DNA of 64,000 nucleotides from Eubacteriales bacterium (GCA_028694155.1 JAQUTY010000005.1:62001-126000), one strand, 5' to 3'; shown: positions 8,249 to 17,926, numbered from the stretch's first letter. Made by a program: numbers and translations. Notes: a model not told the origin generated them from the letters alone.

Positions 8249-8788
8249 TTATCCCTTTCTGGCTCGAAGAAGCCGTTCCATGAGGTCGTCCTGCGGATTC
8301 GCGCCGGAGTACTCCGTGGTGCAGTTTTCCTTCACGATTTGGAATATTTCGTTCCACTGACGGATTGCTTGGTTCATATAGCTGATGCCGATATTGATGA
8401 AGGGCGACGGGATCGGCTTTCCCGTGGTAGGATGCTTACCCAGCAGACCGAGCGTATTGTTCATCTCCTCGCATTGAATCCATCTGGCGGAGCACATGGC
8501 ATAGCGTTCAATCAGCTGCGGCGACACGATAGCCGTGCAGCCTATTTTCTGAAGCCACGCCCATGTGGTTTCGTAGATGGCCTTCGCCTGGAACGACTCG
8601 CCGTTTTTCTGCTTGGCGGAGAGGATCTCATTAGGCTTCGGCATCTCCGCGCCCTCCACGTCCGGGATGTCCAGTATCTTCACGCGCTTGTTTTCGTCGG
8701 ATATCTTATCGATGACGGCGGCTTTCTTCCGTCCCGCGCCCTGTCTTGCGCCGCCTTGACCGCCGATGTTTGTGGATTTTGTAGGCAC
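8249..8788 (-). CDS. terS: Phage terminase small subunit, P27 family
   Basis: A 179-residue DNA-binding packaging subunit that recognises the phage genome end for TerL. The basic N-terminus GGARQGAGRKKA and the helical body (FQAKAIYETTWAWLQ, SPQLIERYAM) match the P27 small terminase family. The start is a GTG at 8788 with AAGGATGG upstream. Unusually, a metK gene and two methyltransferases separate it from terL. Confidence 0.82.
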   Translation of the reverse strand: MPTKSTNIGGQGGARQGAGRKKAAVIDKISDENKRVKILDIPDVEGAEMPKPNEILSAKQKNGESFQAKAIYETTWAWLQKIGCTAIVSPQLIERYAMCSARWIQCEEMNNTLGLLGKHPTTGKPIPSPFINIGISYMNQAIRQWNEIFQIVKENCTTEYSGANPQDDLMERLLRARKG

Positions 8789-8910
8789 TTACTTCACCAT
8801 CCTTTCGCGCCGTGGGTCAATCGCCCATTTGATACGGCCTTTTTTGCACACGTCACCCCAGGCCGCTGATCTTAAAATAAATCTGTAGCGATTCAGACCG
8901 CCCCTCCCGA

Positions 8911-9273
8911 TCACTTTTCGTGATGCCGGGTACCCAGTGCTTCATGAGCTTTCATGTGACAGGAGCGGCAGAGGGAGATGAGGTTCGATCTCTCACTGGT
9001 GCCGCCGTCAGCCAGCGGCAGGATGTGATGCACTTCCTCGGCGGGCTTGATGATACCGTTCTTCAAGCACTCCTCACACAGAGGATTAGCTTTGATCTTT
9101 CGGTCGCGGATGCGCTTCCACGCTCTGCCGTAGGCGTTCTTATCGTTGGGGCGTTGATACTTGTTATAAAACCGTTCCGCCTGCACCTTGTGCTGCGGGC
9201 AGTACTGTTCACCCGTGGCAGCAAGACCGGGGCAGCCGGGGTAGCGGCAGGGCCGTTTGGGACTGGTGGGCAT
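8911..9273 (-). CDS. HNH endonuclease next to terminase
   Basis: A 120-residue HNH nuclease. It has a Cys4 zinc-binding layout (CRYPGC near the N-terminus, CEEC and CRSCH later) and the HNH core EEVHHILPLADGG, followed by RSNLISLC. Such small HNH proteins next to the small terminase are often required for packaging-linked DNA cleavage in siphophages. The ATG at 9273 has AAAGGAGG upstream. It is the first gene after a likely late promoter. Confidence 0.88.
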   Translation of the reverse strand: MPTSPKRPCRYPGCPGLAATGEQYCPQHKVQAERFYNKYQRPNDKNAYGRAWKRIRDRKIKANPLCEECLKNGIIKPAEEVHHILPLADGGTSERSNLISLCRSCHMKAHEALGTRHHEK

Positions 9274-9352
9274 ACGCCGCACCTCCTTTCGGGACAACGA
9301 AAAGACCGCCCGGGATTGCTTCCAAGCGGCCTCGTTCATTCTTTTTCGCTGA

Positions 9353-9403
9353 TTATACTATAACATAAATGGCGGGTGCTTATCTCTGCTCAAAAGTGCT
9401 TAT
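9353..9403 (-). promoter_or_regulatory. Candidate late promoter with direct repeats
   Basis: On the minus strand a TATAAT -10 box (9353-9358) lies 80 bases upstream of the HNH start. Two ATAAGCAC repeats (9376-9383 and 9396-9403) are spaced by exactly 20 bases and lie around the -35 and -55 positions. No consensus -35 box is seen, which fits an activator-dependent promoter. The DUF1492/ArpU-like gene ends just upstream. Confidence 0.45.
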
Positions 9404-9416
9404 TGCGATGCGACTT

Positions 9417-9842
9417 TCAAATCAGAATCGGATTCTCCGGGACTTCGGCATGAAGGAGAGCTTTGCCGTGCCATCTGCGCACGGTGCTTTTGTCGGCGTT
9501 CAGTTCGTCACCAATCTGCTCCCAGGTGTAGTTGTGTACATAACGATACCGCAATACCATGCGTTCATCGGTATCAGTGACCCTGTCGATGACGCCGCGT
9601 ATCTGTTCCTTGAGGTCTACAAGCGTGTCTATCTCGTTGTTAATTTGCTCTTCCAACAGCATAATCTTTTCCACGCACCGCACAAACGGCGCTTCGGCAC
9701 TCCGGCTGGTCTGAACCTTCTCACCGAAGACGGGAGCGGAAACGGAAGACGCCATCTCCCGCAGCCGCGCCATCTCCTCAATATCCGAATTTATCCTGTG
9801 GTCGAGCCTGTACGCCTGGTGCAGGTATTCTTTTGCTTTCAT
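9417..9842 (-). CDS. DUF1492/ArpU-like late regulator
   Basis: A 141-residue protein with an N-terminal helical, coiled-coil-prone part and a C-terminal sigma-70 region 4-like HTH (TDERMVLRYRYVHNYTWEQI, then ADKSTVRRWHGKAL). It matches DUF1492, a family related to ArpU-type regulators of phage late transcription. It is the last gene of the early block and lies next to the candidate late promoter, so it is a good candidate to activate the terminase genes. Confidence 0.8.
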   Translation of the reverse strand: MKAKEYLHQAYRLDHRINSDIEEMARLREMASSVSAPVFGEKVQTSRSAEAPFVRCVEKIMLLEEQINNEIDTLVDLKEQIRGVIDRVTDTDERMVLRYRYVHNYTWEQIGDELNADKSTVRRWHGKALLHAEVPENPILI

Positions 9843-10063
9843 CGGTTATCCACCTCCGCTTTCAATTTCCGTATCAGCATCTCGCTGTCCAAAGAGGTGA
9901 GCTGGCTGAACCATTCGGAACGGAAAAACCGCTCCACCTCGTTAATCGTCTGTATGGCGGGGTCGTATCTCGACCGCTTACTGTGCTTTCTCAGCGCTTC
10001 GCGGTAGTCCTTGACCGCCTGCAGGATGATGGCGCCCGCGAGATTCTCGTAAGGGTCGTTCAT
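9839..10063 (-). CDS. Small hypothetical phage protein
   Basis: A 74-residue, helical, basic protein opening MNDPYENLAGAIILQAVKDY. It overlaps the helicase gene upstream and the DUF1492 gene downstream by four bases each, so it is translated as part of the operon. No known domain is recognised. Confidence 0.6.
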   Translation of the reverse strand: MNDPYENLAGAIILQAVKDYREALRKHSKRSRYDPAIQTINEVERFFRSEWFSQLTSLDSEMLIRKLKAEVDNR

Positions 10064-11435
10064 TTTGCCACCTCCAAGTTCGCCTTTACTGCATTGATAA
10101 GGCTCTGTTGTGTATTGTCCTTCTCAGACAGGGCTTTCAGAATGCGCTTGTCGATGGTATCCTCTGTCACGATGTGTTGCAGCACCACGGTTTCGGCGTG
10201 CTGACCCTGCCGCCATAACCGGGCATTCGTCTGGCTGTACAGTTCCAAAGACCATGTGAGCCCGAACCAAACGATCGTGTTGCCGCCGCTTTGCAGATTC
10301 AGCCCGTGTCCCGCAGAGGCGGGGTGTATCAGACCCACGGGAATCTCGCCGTTATTCCACCTTCGGATACTGTCGGCTTTGTCCATCTCGGAAAACGGAA
10401 TATGGAGACTGTGCAGACGTTCCTTTATTCGCTCAAGGTCATGCCGGAACCAATACGCTACCAGAACAGGCTTGCCGTTCGCCGCCTCGATTAAATCCTC
10501 CAGCGCGTCCAGCTTTCTGTTGTGGATGTGGGTAGCGGAGCCGTCATCGGCGTAGACCGCGCCGTTCGCCATCTGGGACAGCTTGTTTGTAAGGCTTGCG
10601 GCGTTGGCGGCCGTTATTTCGCCGTCCGGCAGCGCAAGCACCAGGTCGTTCTTCAGCGCATCGTATCGTTCACGCTCTTTCTCCGACAGACGCACGGTGT
10701 ACTCGCTTGATATGAGTTCCGGCATACGGATGAGGTCTGTCGCCTTCATTGAAATGGTCATATCTGATATTTTTTCGTATATCCGTTCCTCCGCACCCGA
10801 AAGGGGCTTATAGCTGAATACCACCATGCCGTTTCGCTTATCCGGGGTGAAGTACTCGTTTCGGTAATGGGTGATGTATCTGCCGAGCCGCTGTCCCATG
10901 TCCAGCAGACGAAACTCCGCCCATAAATCCATAAGTCCGTTTGAGGCGGGAGTGCCGGTCAGACCGATGATTCGCTTTACTTTAGGTCTTACAGTCATAA
11001 GGCTTTTGAACCTTTTCGCCTGCCCGTTTTTGAAGGAGGAAAGCTCGTCTATAACCACGGTGTCATAATCAAAGGGGACGCCGCTTTTTTCCACCAGCCA
11101 CTGGACGTTCTCACGGTTTATGATGTAAATGTCGGCTTTTGTTTTTAGCGCCGCAAGCCGTTCCTCTTCCGTACCGACCGCCGTACTGATAATGAGACCT
11201 TTCAGGTGATCCCATTTCTCGACCTCCGCAGGCCATGTATCTCTCGCGACCCGGAGGGGCGCTATGACCAGCACCCGGTGTGATTCAAAGCTGTCGAACA
11301 GAAGGTTGATAACCGCCGTCAGCGTAATGACCGTCTTGCTCAACCGAGGCCCATATCCAAGAGGACTGCGGCGTTTCTATGCTTTTCGATGTAATCGACT
11401 GCATGGCTTTGGTACTCATGTGGTATAAACTTCAT
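10060..11435 (-). pseudogene. SNF2/DEAD-like phage helicase, frameshifted in Walker A
   Basis: The gene opens at ATG 11435 (MKFIPHEYQSHAVDYIEKH), overlapping the VRR-NUC stop as ATGA. It reads to MGLG and then hits TGA at the place where GLGKT is expected. Five extra bases (plus strand 11339-11343) account for the shift; removing them restores GLGKTVIT. The remaining 427-residue frame has helicase motifs: DTVVIDELSSFKN (motif II), GLTGTPASNGLMDL (motif III), HPASAGHGLNLQ and RLWRQGQ (motif VI). Even re-initiating at a TTG, the product would lack the P-loop glycines. An assembly error cannot be excluded. Confidence 0.8.
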
Positions 11436-11719
11436 CCGGCATCACCTCCAATCTCTTTAAGTAAACGCATAATTTGCCGCTCGTCATCCAGAACATATAC
11501 ACGGAAACCAAGTCCCCGCAGCAGCTTGTGCCTTGCCAATTGCAGTGGGCGCGGTTTAAAGCCCTTTGCCTTTACTTCAACAAAGGCTATATAACCACCC
11601 GGTAAAAGGACGATGCGGTCGGGCATTCCGTCAAAACCGGGGCTCGTAAACTTTGGTGCGATGCCTCCCATGTTTTTTGCCGCGATTGTCAGCTTTCGCT
11701 CTATCTGTTTTTCTCTCAT
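11432..11719 (-). CDS. VRR-NUC nuclease
   Basis: A 95-residue stand-alone VRR-NUC domain of the PD-(D/E)xK fold. The core is PGFDGMPDRIVLLPGG followed by FVEVKAKG, supplying the D, E and K catalytic residues, then helix PLQLARHKLLRGLG. The start at 11719 (MREKQIERKL) has GGAGG upstream. The family cleaves branched DNA. It is coupled to the SNF2-like helicase gene, a common phage pair. Confidence 0.88.
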   Translation of the reverse strand: MREKQIERKLTIAAKNMGGIAPKFTSPGFDGMPDRIVLLPGGYIAFVEVKAKGFKPRPLQLARHKLLRGLGFRVYVLDDERQIMRLLKEIGGDAG

Positions 11720-11870
11720 GATGTCCTCCATCCGGGACAGAGTGGACAGAAAGGACAACCTTTCCCTATATTACTTATGCGCGGGTATGGGTACAGGTTT
11801 TGTTTTTGACTTATAGAAAACCCATTTTGAATATAAGGAGAAATGTTGTCCCGTCCCATAGTCTTGTCCA

Positions 11871-14216
11871 TTAATTTTTGCGTCTGTAAAGCCTTTGGCG
11901 ACCATACATGGGCTGCCGACAGCGTTCATTAGTACGCTCCCAACCATCGACTTGCGTCATTAATGCCGCTATCGCATAACTGTCCGCTGGCTTCATCTCA
12001 GACAGATTGCGACAGAAGCACTCACACCATATTTCCGCATTGGATACCACCGTTTTTACAGTAACTCCGTTTGGGCGAATAGGGTCGCTCTTATCATTGA
12101 CATAGCTGCGACGGGCATAAATGTCCATGTTCTCCCAGCCATCCGGCAGCAGGGTATCAAGATACTCTTCGACCATGCCTTGACGCTCATCGACCTCCAT
12201 TGCCGATTGCTGCACCTTTTCCGCTTCTTTTATCATGTCAGCCTCAAGATACAGCTTTTCGCCACTTTCATAGATAGCCTTGGCTTCAGCCCATATCTGG
12301 TCACGTTCCTCTTTTGTGAAATGCCAACGCTTCTTCTGCTCGTCTTGATGCAGTTTCACTATCCAAAAGCGACGGTTGCCCGTAATATCACGCAGATAAC
12401 CGCGCTCACCATTGACCGACGCAATGATGATGCACTGCCTTGGATGGCTTTCTACGGTTTTGCCATAACTCGGACGATACTTGTCATCGGCTGTGGAGAG
12501 AAAGGCTTTTACTTTTTCGATATCCGCTTTTTTCATACCGGCGAGTTCGCCAATCTCCACGATCCAAAAGCCCTGAAGCTTTTCCGCGCCGGACTTGTCA
12601 TTCATGTCGGTGAGGGAAAGTGTATCGGAGTAGTATTCATCACCCACAAGGTCTTTGAAGATAGTGCTTTTTCCGATTCCCTGTGCACCGTCAAGCACAA
12701 GAATACTGTCATACTTTGTGCCGGGGCGGTAAACACGGGCAACCGCCGCTGCAAAGGTCTTTCTCGTAACTGTGCGTACATAACGCGTATCATCGGCTTG
12801 CAGGCACCGCACAAGGAGCGTTTCAATTCTTGGAACTTTGTCCCATTCCGGCAGCGCGTTCATATAGTCACGTATGGGATGGAAGCGCCTATCGTCAGCA
12901 ACCTTTGTAAAGCTGACATCGTGATTGCGGCTGGAAAACGAAACATAGCGCACATCTATCAGTGCTTTTAGCTGTGCTGTGTCCGCATCTCGCCAGAAAG
13001 AGTTATCGATTGGACGCTCCCAGGGGGTAGCACCCGTCACTTGAACACGACTGGCAAGTTCGTTATAAGCAAAGTTCGCAAAATCCGGGTCGTTGTTGAG
13101 AATGAGCGTTTCATTCCATACGCTGTTTTCAAGCACAGTGCTGCGGGTCTGATAACGGAGCAGCTTTTTCCAGTCGTCCGTTTCGGGATCAAAATCCTCC
13201 TGAGCCTGTACCTGTCGTTCCTCGGCTATCTGCAGTTTTACGCTGTCGTCTGAGAGTGCCATTTCACACATCTGGCCAAATGACTTTTTATCATCTTCGC
13301 TGCCAAAGCGGTGTGTGCGGACAAGGTCGAAGGCGTTTAGCAACTTTCCACAAGCGGGATCTGTCGCATGATGGCTGTACGCGAATTTGTCGTCGTAAAC
13401 AACAACACCGGCAGTACCCTCGCCGAGAACATAGTCATAGCGTCCCTCAATAACTGAAGGTGCGTAAACCTCCGGTAGAAATTTGTCGATTACCGCTGTT
13501 ACAGAATAGGCGCGGCAGAATGCACCGACCACGCCGGGCTTTGAGAGCGGGTCCTCCTGCTTTGCGGCCTCGCGCTTGACAGCCTCTGACTGCCGCGAGG
13601 ATGTAGGCCATTGTGATACATCACGCCAGTCGGCGTACATACCGAGATACTTATCCACATCGAGCGGTTCGCCGGTCTGTTCATCGAACACAAACTCGCC
13701 GTTTGACGGGCAGGATGCCCAATACATCATGCGGTTTGATTCGTAGGTGGAGTCATCGAAAAAATCCATACCGATTTGCTTGGCGACCATTCTCATAACG
13801 GCGGGATACTCGTCCTCACTGACTTCTCTGCCAAAAAGGATTACAATACGGCATCGCGGTGTTTCCGGGGTGTGGCTATGGGTGGAATAGAGAAAATAAG
13901 TAACGCCGTCGAGGGCGGTGCGGACAATGCTCTGGAAATTCACATCAGCGGGAATGCTGTCAGCATCGAGTAGGCCCAGTGTGCGGAAGGTCATGTTTCC
14001 GTTCTTGCGGATTCCGTCTTTCAGCCAGCCTCCTACAAGACCGCCGATGTCCTTGAGTTCACCGCGTTTTGCCTTCGGCAGCTTTGAATATTCCTCTGCT
14101 GTTTCCGAGGTACGGATAGGATTCCGGTTGCGGTCGATGATATAATCCCATTCCAGTTCCTTGTTTTTATACTTCTTGTCCGTCCTGCGGTTGCAGACAG
14201 ATATTTTAATCAACAC
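11871..14216 (-). CDS. VirE/D5-type phage primase-helicase
   Basis: About 781 residues from a GTG at 14216 (GAAGGAGG nine bases upstream). The N-terminal half resembles a primase-type region (LGLLDADSIPADVNFQSIV; CRIVILFGREVSEDEY). The C-terminal half is a virulence-associated-E family ATPase with Walker A GAQGIGKST, Walker B-type FWIVEIGELAGM and a sensor-like IIIASVNGERGYLRD. It is expected to be the replication initiator and helicase of the prophage. It overlaps the upstream HNH gene by 11 bases. Confidence 0.87.
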   Translation of the reverse strand: MLIKISVCNRRTDKKYKNKELEWDYIIDRNRNPIRTSETAEEYSKLPKAKRGELKDIGGLVGGWLKDGIRKNGNMTFRTLGLLDADSIPADVNFQSIVRTALDGVTYFLYSTHSHTPETPRCRIVILFGREVSEDEYPAVMRMVAKQIGMDFFDDSTYESNRMMYWASCPSNGEFVFDEQTGEPLDVDKYLGMYADWRDVSQWPTSSRQSEAVKREAAKQEDPLSKPGVVGAFCRAYSVTAVIDKFLPEVYAPSVIEGRYDYVLGEGTAGVVVYDDKFAYSHHATDPACGKLLNAFDLVRTHRFGSEDDKKSFGQMCEMALSDDSVKLQIAEERQVQAQEDFDPETDDWKKLLRYQTRSTVLENSVWNETLILNNDPDFANFAYNELASRVQVTGATPWERPIDNSFWRDADTAQLKALIDVRYVSFSSRNHDVSFTKVADDRRFHPIRDYMNALPEWDKVPRIETLLVRCLQADDTRYVRTVTRKTFAAAVARVYRPGTKYDSILVLDGAQGIGKSTIFKDLVGDEYYSDTLSLTDMNDKSGAEKLQGFWIVEIGELAGMKKADIEKVKAFLSTADDKYRPSYGKTVESHPRQCIIIASVNGERGYLRDITGNRRFWIVKLHQDEQKKRWHFTKEERDQIWAEAKAIYESGEKLYLEADMIKEAEKVQQSAMEVDERQGMVEEYLDTLLPDGWENMDIYARRSYVNDKSDPIRPNGVTVKTVVSNAEIWCECFCRNLSEMKPADSYAIAALMTQVDGWERTNERCRQPMYGRQRLYRRKN

Positions 14217-15117
14217 GGATTTGTTCCTCCTTCGTGTATTCGCCTTTAAAGGCACCGTCGCCGGATATAGCAGTCATGTAGTCGGCCATTGCATTCAGCC
14301 TTTTGTAATCCGTATCACTCAGGCAGGCGAAACCATCAACAGGCCGAATGCCCGCCGCCGCGTCTAACCCGCAGTAATACAGCACTGTTTCGCGTAATGA
14401 CGGACCGAAGCTGGTACCGTTGTCTTTTCGCAGCTTCTGCGTCGTTCCTTTTGCAATGCCGAGTTCCTCGCCAACAGCATCCCATTTACCAAAAATGGCA
14501 TAGTCCGTCACCACAATCTCATGGAGAGAATTTTGTACGGCATTTCGGACATAGTGTTCAATTTCGGCGAGACAGATGACCTCGATATGATTTGTGATGG
14601 CTTCGAGCATCATCGTTCGTCTGTCCTCCACGCAGCTTCGGGAGTAACGTTTTCTGCAAAGGGCATTCACGGCTTTTTGCAATACTTTCCAGTATTTCTT
14701 TCCTTCAGGATCGTCCGGCTGGCGGAGAAGCATCAGCGAGTCAAAATCATAACCTCGCACCGCCTTCAGATAATCAAAAACCATAGGCGCTATTTTCAGA
14801 GCATCTACACGCATAGCTGCCATAAAGTTATTACCGTTCGGTTTTACTTCGTCCATAGCCCAAGGCGTAACAGCGGGGTCATAAAAGTTCTCCGCCTGAC
14901 CGTGACACTTTCTGCAAAGACTCACCAAATCGTCCATTGCTTCATTGCCGAAGCGATCATAAGTAAGATGATGTACGTCCGTAGCTTTGCCGCCGCAAAC
15001 GCAGCAGATATGCCCGTCAAGCTCAAGCCGTTTATCAGCCGTCTGCCTCCATTGGGAGCTGTGAATATATCTTTCGTATTCAGGATTTCCTGGTTTAAAC
15101 CGCCATGTATTAGCCAT
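14206..15117 (-). CDS. HNH-domain replication-region protein
   Basis: A 303-residue protein with an N-terminal HNH nuclease domain: CCVCGG near residue 40, ATDVHHLTYDRFGNE and LVSLCRKCHG. The rest is mostly helical with no domain I can name. The start at 15117 has GAGGAG upstream. Its location between the VirE helicase and the 2-deoxyribosyltransferase-like gene suggests a role in phage replication, but this is inference. Confidence 0.75.
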   Translation of the reverse strand: MANTWRFKPGNPEYERYIHSSQWRQTADKRLELDGHICCVCGGKATDVHHLTYDRFGNEAMDDLVSLCRKCHGQAENFYDPAVTPWAMDEVKPNGNNFMAAMRVDALKIAPMVFDYLKAVRGYDFDSLMLLRQPDDPEGKKYWKVLQKAVNALCRKRYSRSCVEDRRTMMLEAITNHIEVICLAEIEHYVRNAVQNSLHEIVVTDYAIFGKWDAVGEELGIAKGTTQKLRKDNGTSFGPSLRETVLYYCGLDAAAGIRPVDGFACLSDTDYKRLNAMADYMTAISGDGAFKGEYTKEEQIRVD

Positions 15118-15454
15118 TGGAGCACTCCTCATTTTCTTTGGTAAGAAATTTGATGGTCATGTTCTTTTCACTCGCCCTGTCAAACTCCGCCTCCATACCG
15201 GAACTGAGGCGGTCGCCGCACACCCAGAATTCGCCGCATCTATCCATGAGGGCGTTACCAAAGGACATACCGAGTTTTCGTTCCGCCGGGTCGTTATCGT
15301 CCATGAACTGCGGATACAGAAGATGGGGCGCAACGGGGATGTATCCCTTTTCAACTGCAAGGCGGCAGTATTCTCTCGCCGCCTTTACGTTCGCCGCCAC
15401 ATCCCCGGAGTAAGGACTGCAAATATACACGAGGGTTCTTTTGTTATCCGGCAT
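15110..15454 (-). CDS. DUF4406/nucleoside 2-deoxyribosyltransferase-like protein
   Basis: A 114-residue Rossmann-like protein. The segment LVYICSPYSGDVAANVKAAR near the N-terminus, then GYIPVAPHLLYPQFMD, and GDRLSSGMEAEFDRA match the nucleoside 2-deoxyribosyltransferase-like families common in phages. They may alter nucleotides or NAD-like molecules, but the substrate is unknown. It overlaps both neighbours and is translated with them. Confidence 0.78.
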   Translation of the reverse strand: MPDNKRTLVYICSPYSGDVAANVKAAREYCRLAVEKGYIPVAPHLLYPQFMDDNDPAERKLGMSFGNALMDRCGEFWVCGDRLSSGMEAEFDRASEKNMTIKFLTKENEECSNG

Positions 15455-15830
15455 GACGCACCTCCGAAATCTTGTCGAGGAGTTCGTCTACAAAAAGCTC
15501 ATATTCCTCTGGGGCGAGAGCACGGACGTCCTCGACCTCGAAATCCTCGCAGAGTCCGTGCAGTTCCATGCCGTAGCCGATATCCCGCAAAACATCGGTC
15601 AGACGGATAACGCTATCGATGTTGATATCGCCGCGGTGCATCATCTTCGCGCTGCATTCGGCGCAGTTCACTTCCGTGTCATAGGGGTCTTGCGCTCCGG
15701 CGAGAATAAGCTCCCGCAGATCCATCTGAATTTCCTTGCCGCATACGGCGCAGCGGGTATAAGTGCTTTTTGCCGTGACGGGACCGAACACGACCGCGCC
15801 GTCCTTCAGCTTTGTTTTTGTGTAAATCAT
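15444..15830 (-). CDS. Zinc-ribbon phage protein
   Basis: A 128-residue protein opening MIYTKTKLKDGAVVFGPV, with two CxxC pairs (CAVCGK and CAEC) separated by about 30 residues, which fits a zinc-binding module. The C-terminal half is acidic and helical. The start at 15830 is preceded by CGGAGG and lies 39 bases after an RNA hairpin motif shared with the gene at 20138. Function unknown. Confidence 0.68.
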   Translation of the reverse strand: MIYTKTKLKDGAVVFGPVTAKSTYTRCAVCGKEIQMDLRELILAGAQDPYDTEVNCAECSAKMMHRGDINIDSVIRLTDVLRDIGYGMELHGLCEDFEVEDVRALAPEEYELFVDELLDKISEVRHAG

Positions 15831-15868
15831 CTTCTCTACCTCCGCAGTATTCGTGATAAACGGAAAAT

Positions 15869-15912
15869 CCGTCCTCACCTCGTACAGGACAAGCAAGGAC
15901 GGAAACCGTACC
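15869..15912 (-). ncRNA. Covarying hairpin RNA motif, copy 2
   Basis: Plus-strand arms CCGTCCT and AGGACGG enclose ACCTCGTACAGGACAAGC and are followed by AAACCGTACC. Copy 1 at 20177-20220 has different but complementary arms and the same loop with one change. The motif ends 39 bases upstream of the start codon at 15830. It resembles the kind of cis-regulatory RNA reported upstream of DUF2800 and other phage genes; family assignment is not verified. Confidence 0.6.
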
Positions 15913-15916
15913 ATAT

Positions 15917-17905
15917 TTAATCTTTTTTATAAAAATCGCATTCGTAGCCATCGGCTCGGAGTATAAGACCGGGCGCCCAAGGCGGTGTTCTGCCCATCTG
16001 TTCGCAGACCGCCTCAAGGGACATGATCCTGTCCGCTTCGATGATGACTTCATCGTGTACATGGGCTACGATGTCACAGCATCGCAGAGTCTTCATGGCG
16101 TGGCATAGGATATCCCGGCTTGTCGCCTGGACGATATTTTCCACCAGCTTGGGACCGTAAGTTTCCAGGCGCTCCCACTTCTTTGTGCCGCCGGTACCCT
16201 CGTATGTGATAGCTTCGCCGCCGAAACGGTTCTCTCCGATTCTTGGCTTCACATAGGTAAGCCGTCTGCCGGAAGGAAGCTTTATGAAAAGGAATTCGCT
16301 CTCGTAGGAAAACTCGACGCCGTAAGCGGATGTATGTGTCTTGCCCTTGATAGCCGCTTTCGCCGCCCGGTCGACCGCCCACCAGAATCTGACGATATTA
16401 GGGTTTGCACTGCGCCAGGAGTCCACGATGGGTTGAAGCTCTGACTCCTTTAGTCCCATCTCCAGAGCGCCCATTGCCTTTAGCGCGCCCACGGAACCGC
16501 CGTAGCCACAGGCCAGTTCCGCAACCTTGCCTTTCTGCCTGAGTTCGCCGTTTACGCCGTGCTTGACCACGGGGACATAAAACATCTGCGAGGCGGTGGC
16601 GCAGTAGATGTCCTCGCCTTTTGCGAATGCGTCCGATTTCCACTTCTCCCGGGCAAACCATGAGATGACTCTCGCTTCGATAGCCGAGAAGTCCGCCACG
16701 ATAAACTTCCTGCCGCGCTGCGGAACGAACGCCGTACGGATCAGCTGGGAGAGCGTGTCCGGGATATCCTCATACAGCATATCCAGTGCGTCGTATTCCT
16801 CCAGAGCGGCAAGCGCCCGGGCTTCGGACAAATCCGGGATATGGTTCTGAGGCAGATTTTGCAGCTGCACCAATCTCCCGGCAAACCGACCTGTGCGTGA
16901 AGCGCCATAGAACATAAACATACCGCGCACACGGTTGTCGGTGCAGACGGCGTTCTCCATCGCCGGGTATTTCTTTACCGATGATTTCGCAAGCTGCTGC
17001 CGCAGTTCCAATACCGGCACAAGTTCCGCCGGGGCGGTCTTCAGCCTTGCGGATACTTCCTTTTTGCCGAGGGAGTCTATCTCCATGCCGTTATCCGCAA
17101 GCCAACCTTTGACCTGTGCCACGCTGTTGGGATTTTCAAGGGCGGTCAGCCGCCGCATTGCCTCGGTCAACCGCTTCTCGGATTTCACATCCAACGCGAG
17201 GCAGGCTTTCACGAACGGCATATCCACACCAATACCCCGGTCGTTAATCCTTTGGTCGAGGGCATATTCGTCCCATACTGCCGCCGGCACCGGAAACTTT
17301 GCGAGTTTCTGCTGTATCTGCATCTCGACTTCCACATCGCGCAGATTATATGATTTGAACAGCGCCCACTTATCCGGGGCATCGGGGGGCAGATTCCTCG
17401 TTCTGCCGCCGTTGACCTTCGTCGGAGCGCAGGGCTGACAGAAATATTTGATGAGTTCCTTGCCCTCGGTCAGCTTTTTCTTCTCCAGGCCGAGTATGTC
17501 ACCGACTCCGGCAAGGGAGAGCGGGAGTCCGAGATACGCCGCCCAGGTCATGGAGCAGCGCCATGCGGTTGGGTTCAGAAAACGGGCGCATTCTTGGGAC
17601 AGCGGGTGATTATCGTGGAATGGGTCAAGGCTGACGCCGAGGTCGGATAAGTAGCGTGACAGGCACACCCGTTCAAAATTACAGTTATGCGCCCACTTGA
17701 GGACGGAATCGTCCGTAAGAGCGTCAAGGACATCTTGTGGGATCTGTTCACCACAACAGAGGTCGATAACCTTGACCTCACCGCCGTCAACGCTGTAGCC
17801 AAAGAGGATAATCTGAAAGTCCGGGGACTCGGCATACTTGTACACGCCGCATTTTTGCAGGCTCACGCTGCTATAAGTTTCAATATCTATCTCAATGGTA
17901 TTCAT
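15917..17905 (-). CDS. Family A phage DNA polymerase
   Basis: A 662-residue replicative polymerase. The N-terminal DnaQ-type 3'-5' exonuclease opens IEIDIETYSSVSL and has LKWAHNCNFERVCL further on. The polymerase domain shows motif A FIVADFSAIEARVISWFA, a motif B-like region KGKVAELACGYGGSVGAL and motif C VAHVHDEVIIE. The start at 17905 is preceded by GGAGGAAAAAC. A strong hairpin lies just upstream. This enzyme and the VirE helicase form the core of the phage replisome. Confidence 0.93.
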   Translation of the reverse strand: MNTIEIDIETYSSVSLQKCGVYKYAESPDFQIILFGYSVDGGEVKVIDLCCGEQIPQDVLDALTDDSVLKWAHNCNFERVCLSRYLSDLGVSLDPFHDNHPLSQECARFLNPTAWRCSMTWAAYLGLPLSLAGVGDILGLEKKKLTEGKELIKYFCQPCAPTKVNGGRTRNLPPDAPDKWALFKSYNLRDVEVEMQIQQKLAKFPVPAAVWDEYALDQRINDRGIGVDMPFVKACLALDVKSEKRLTEAMRRLTALENPNSVAQVKGWLADNGMEIDSLGKKEVSARLKTAPAELVPVLELRQQLAKSSVKKYPAMENAVCTDNRVRGMFMFYGASRTGRFAGRLVQLQNLPQNHIPDLSEARALAALEEYDALDMLYEDIPDTLSQLIRTAFVPQRGRKFIVADFSAIEARVISWFAREKWKSDAFAKGEDIYCATASQMFYVPVVKHGVNGELRQKGKVAELACGYGGSVGALKAMGALEMGLKESELQPIVDSWRSANPNIVRFWWAVDRAAKAAIKGKTHTSAYGVEFSYESEFLFIKLPSGRRLTYVKPRIGENRFGGEAITYEGTGGTKKWERLETYGPKLVENIVQATSRDILCHAMKTLRCCDIVAHVHDEVIIEADRIMSLEAVCEQMGRTPPWAPGLILRADGYECDFYKKD

Positions 17906-17926
17906 GTGTTTTTCCTCCATAGATAA

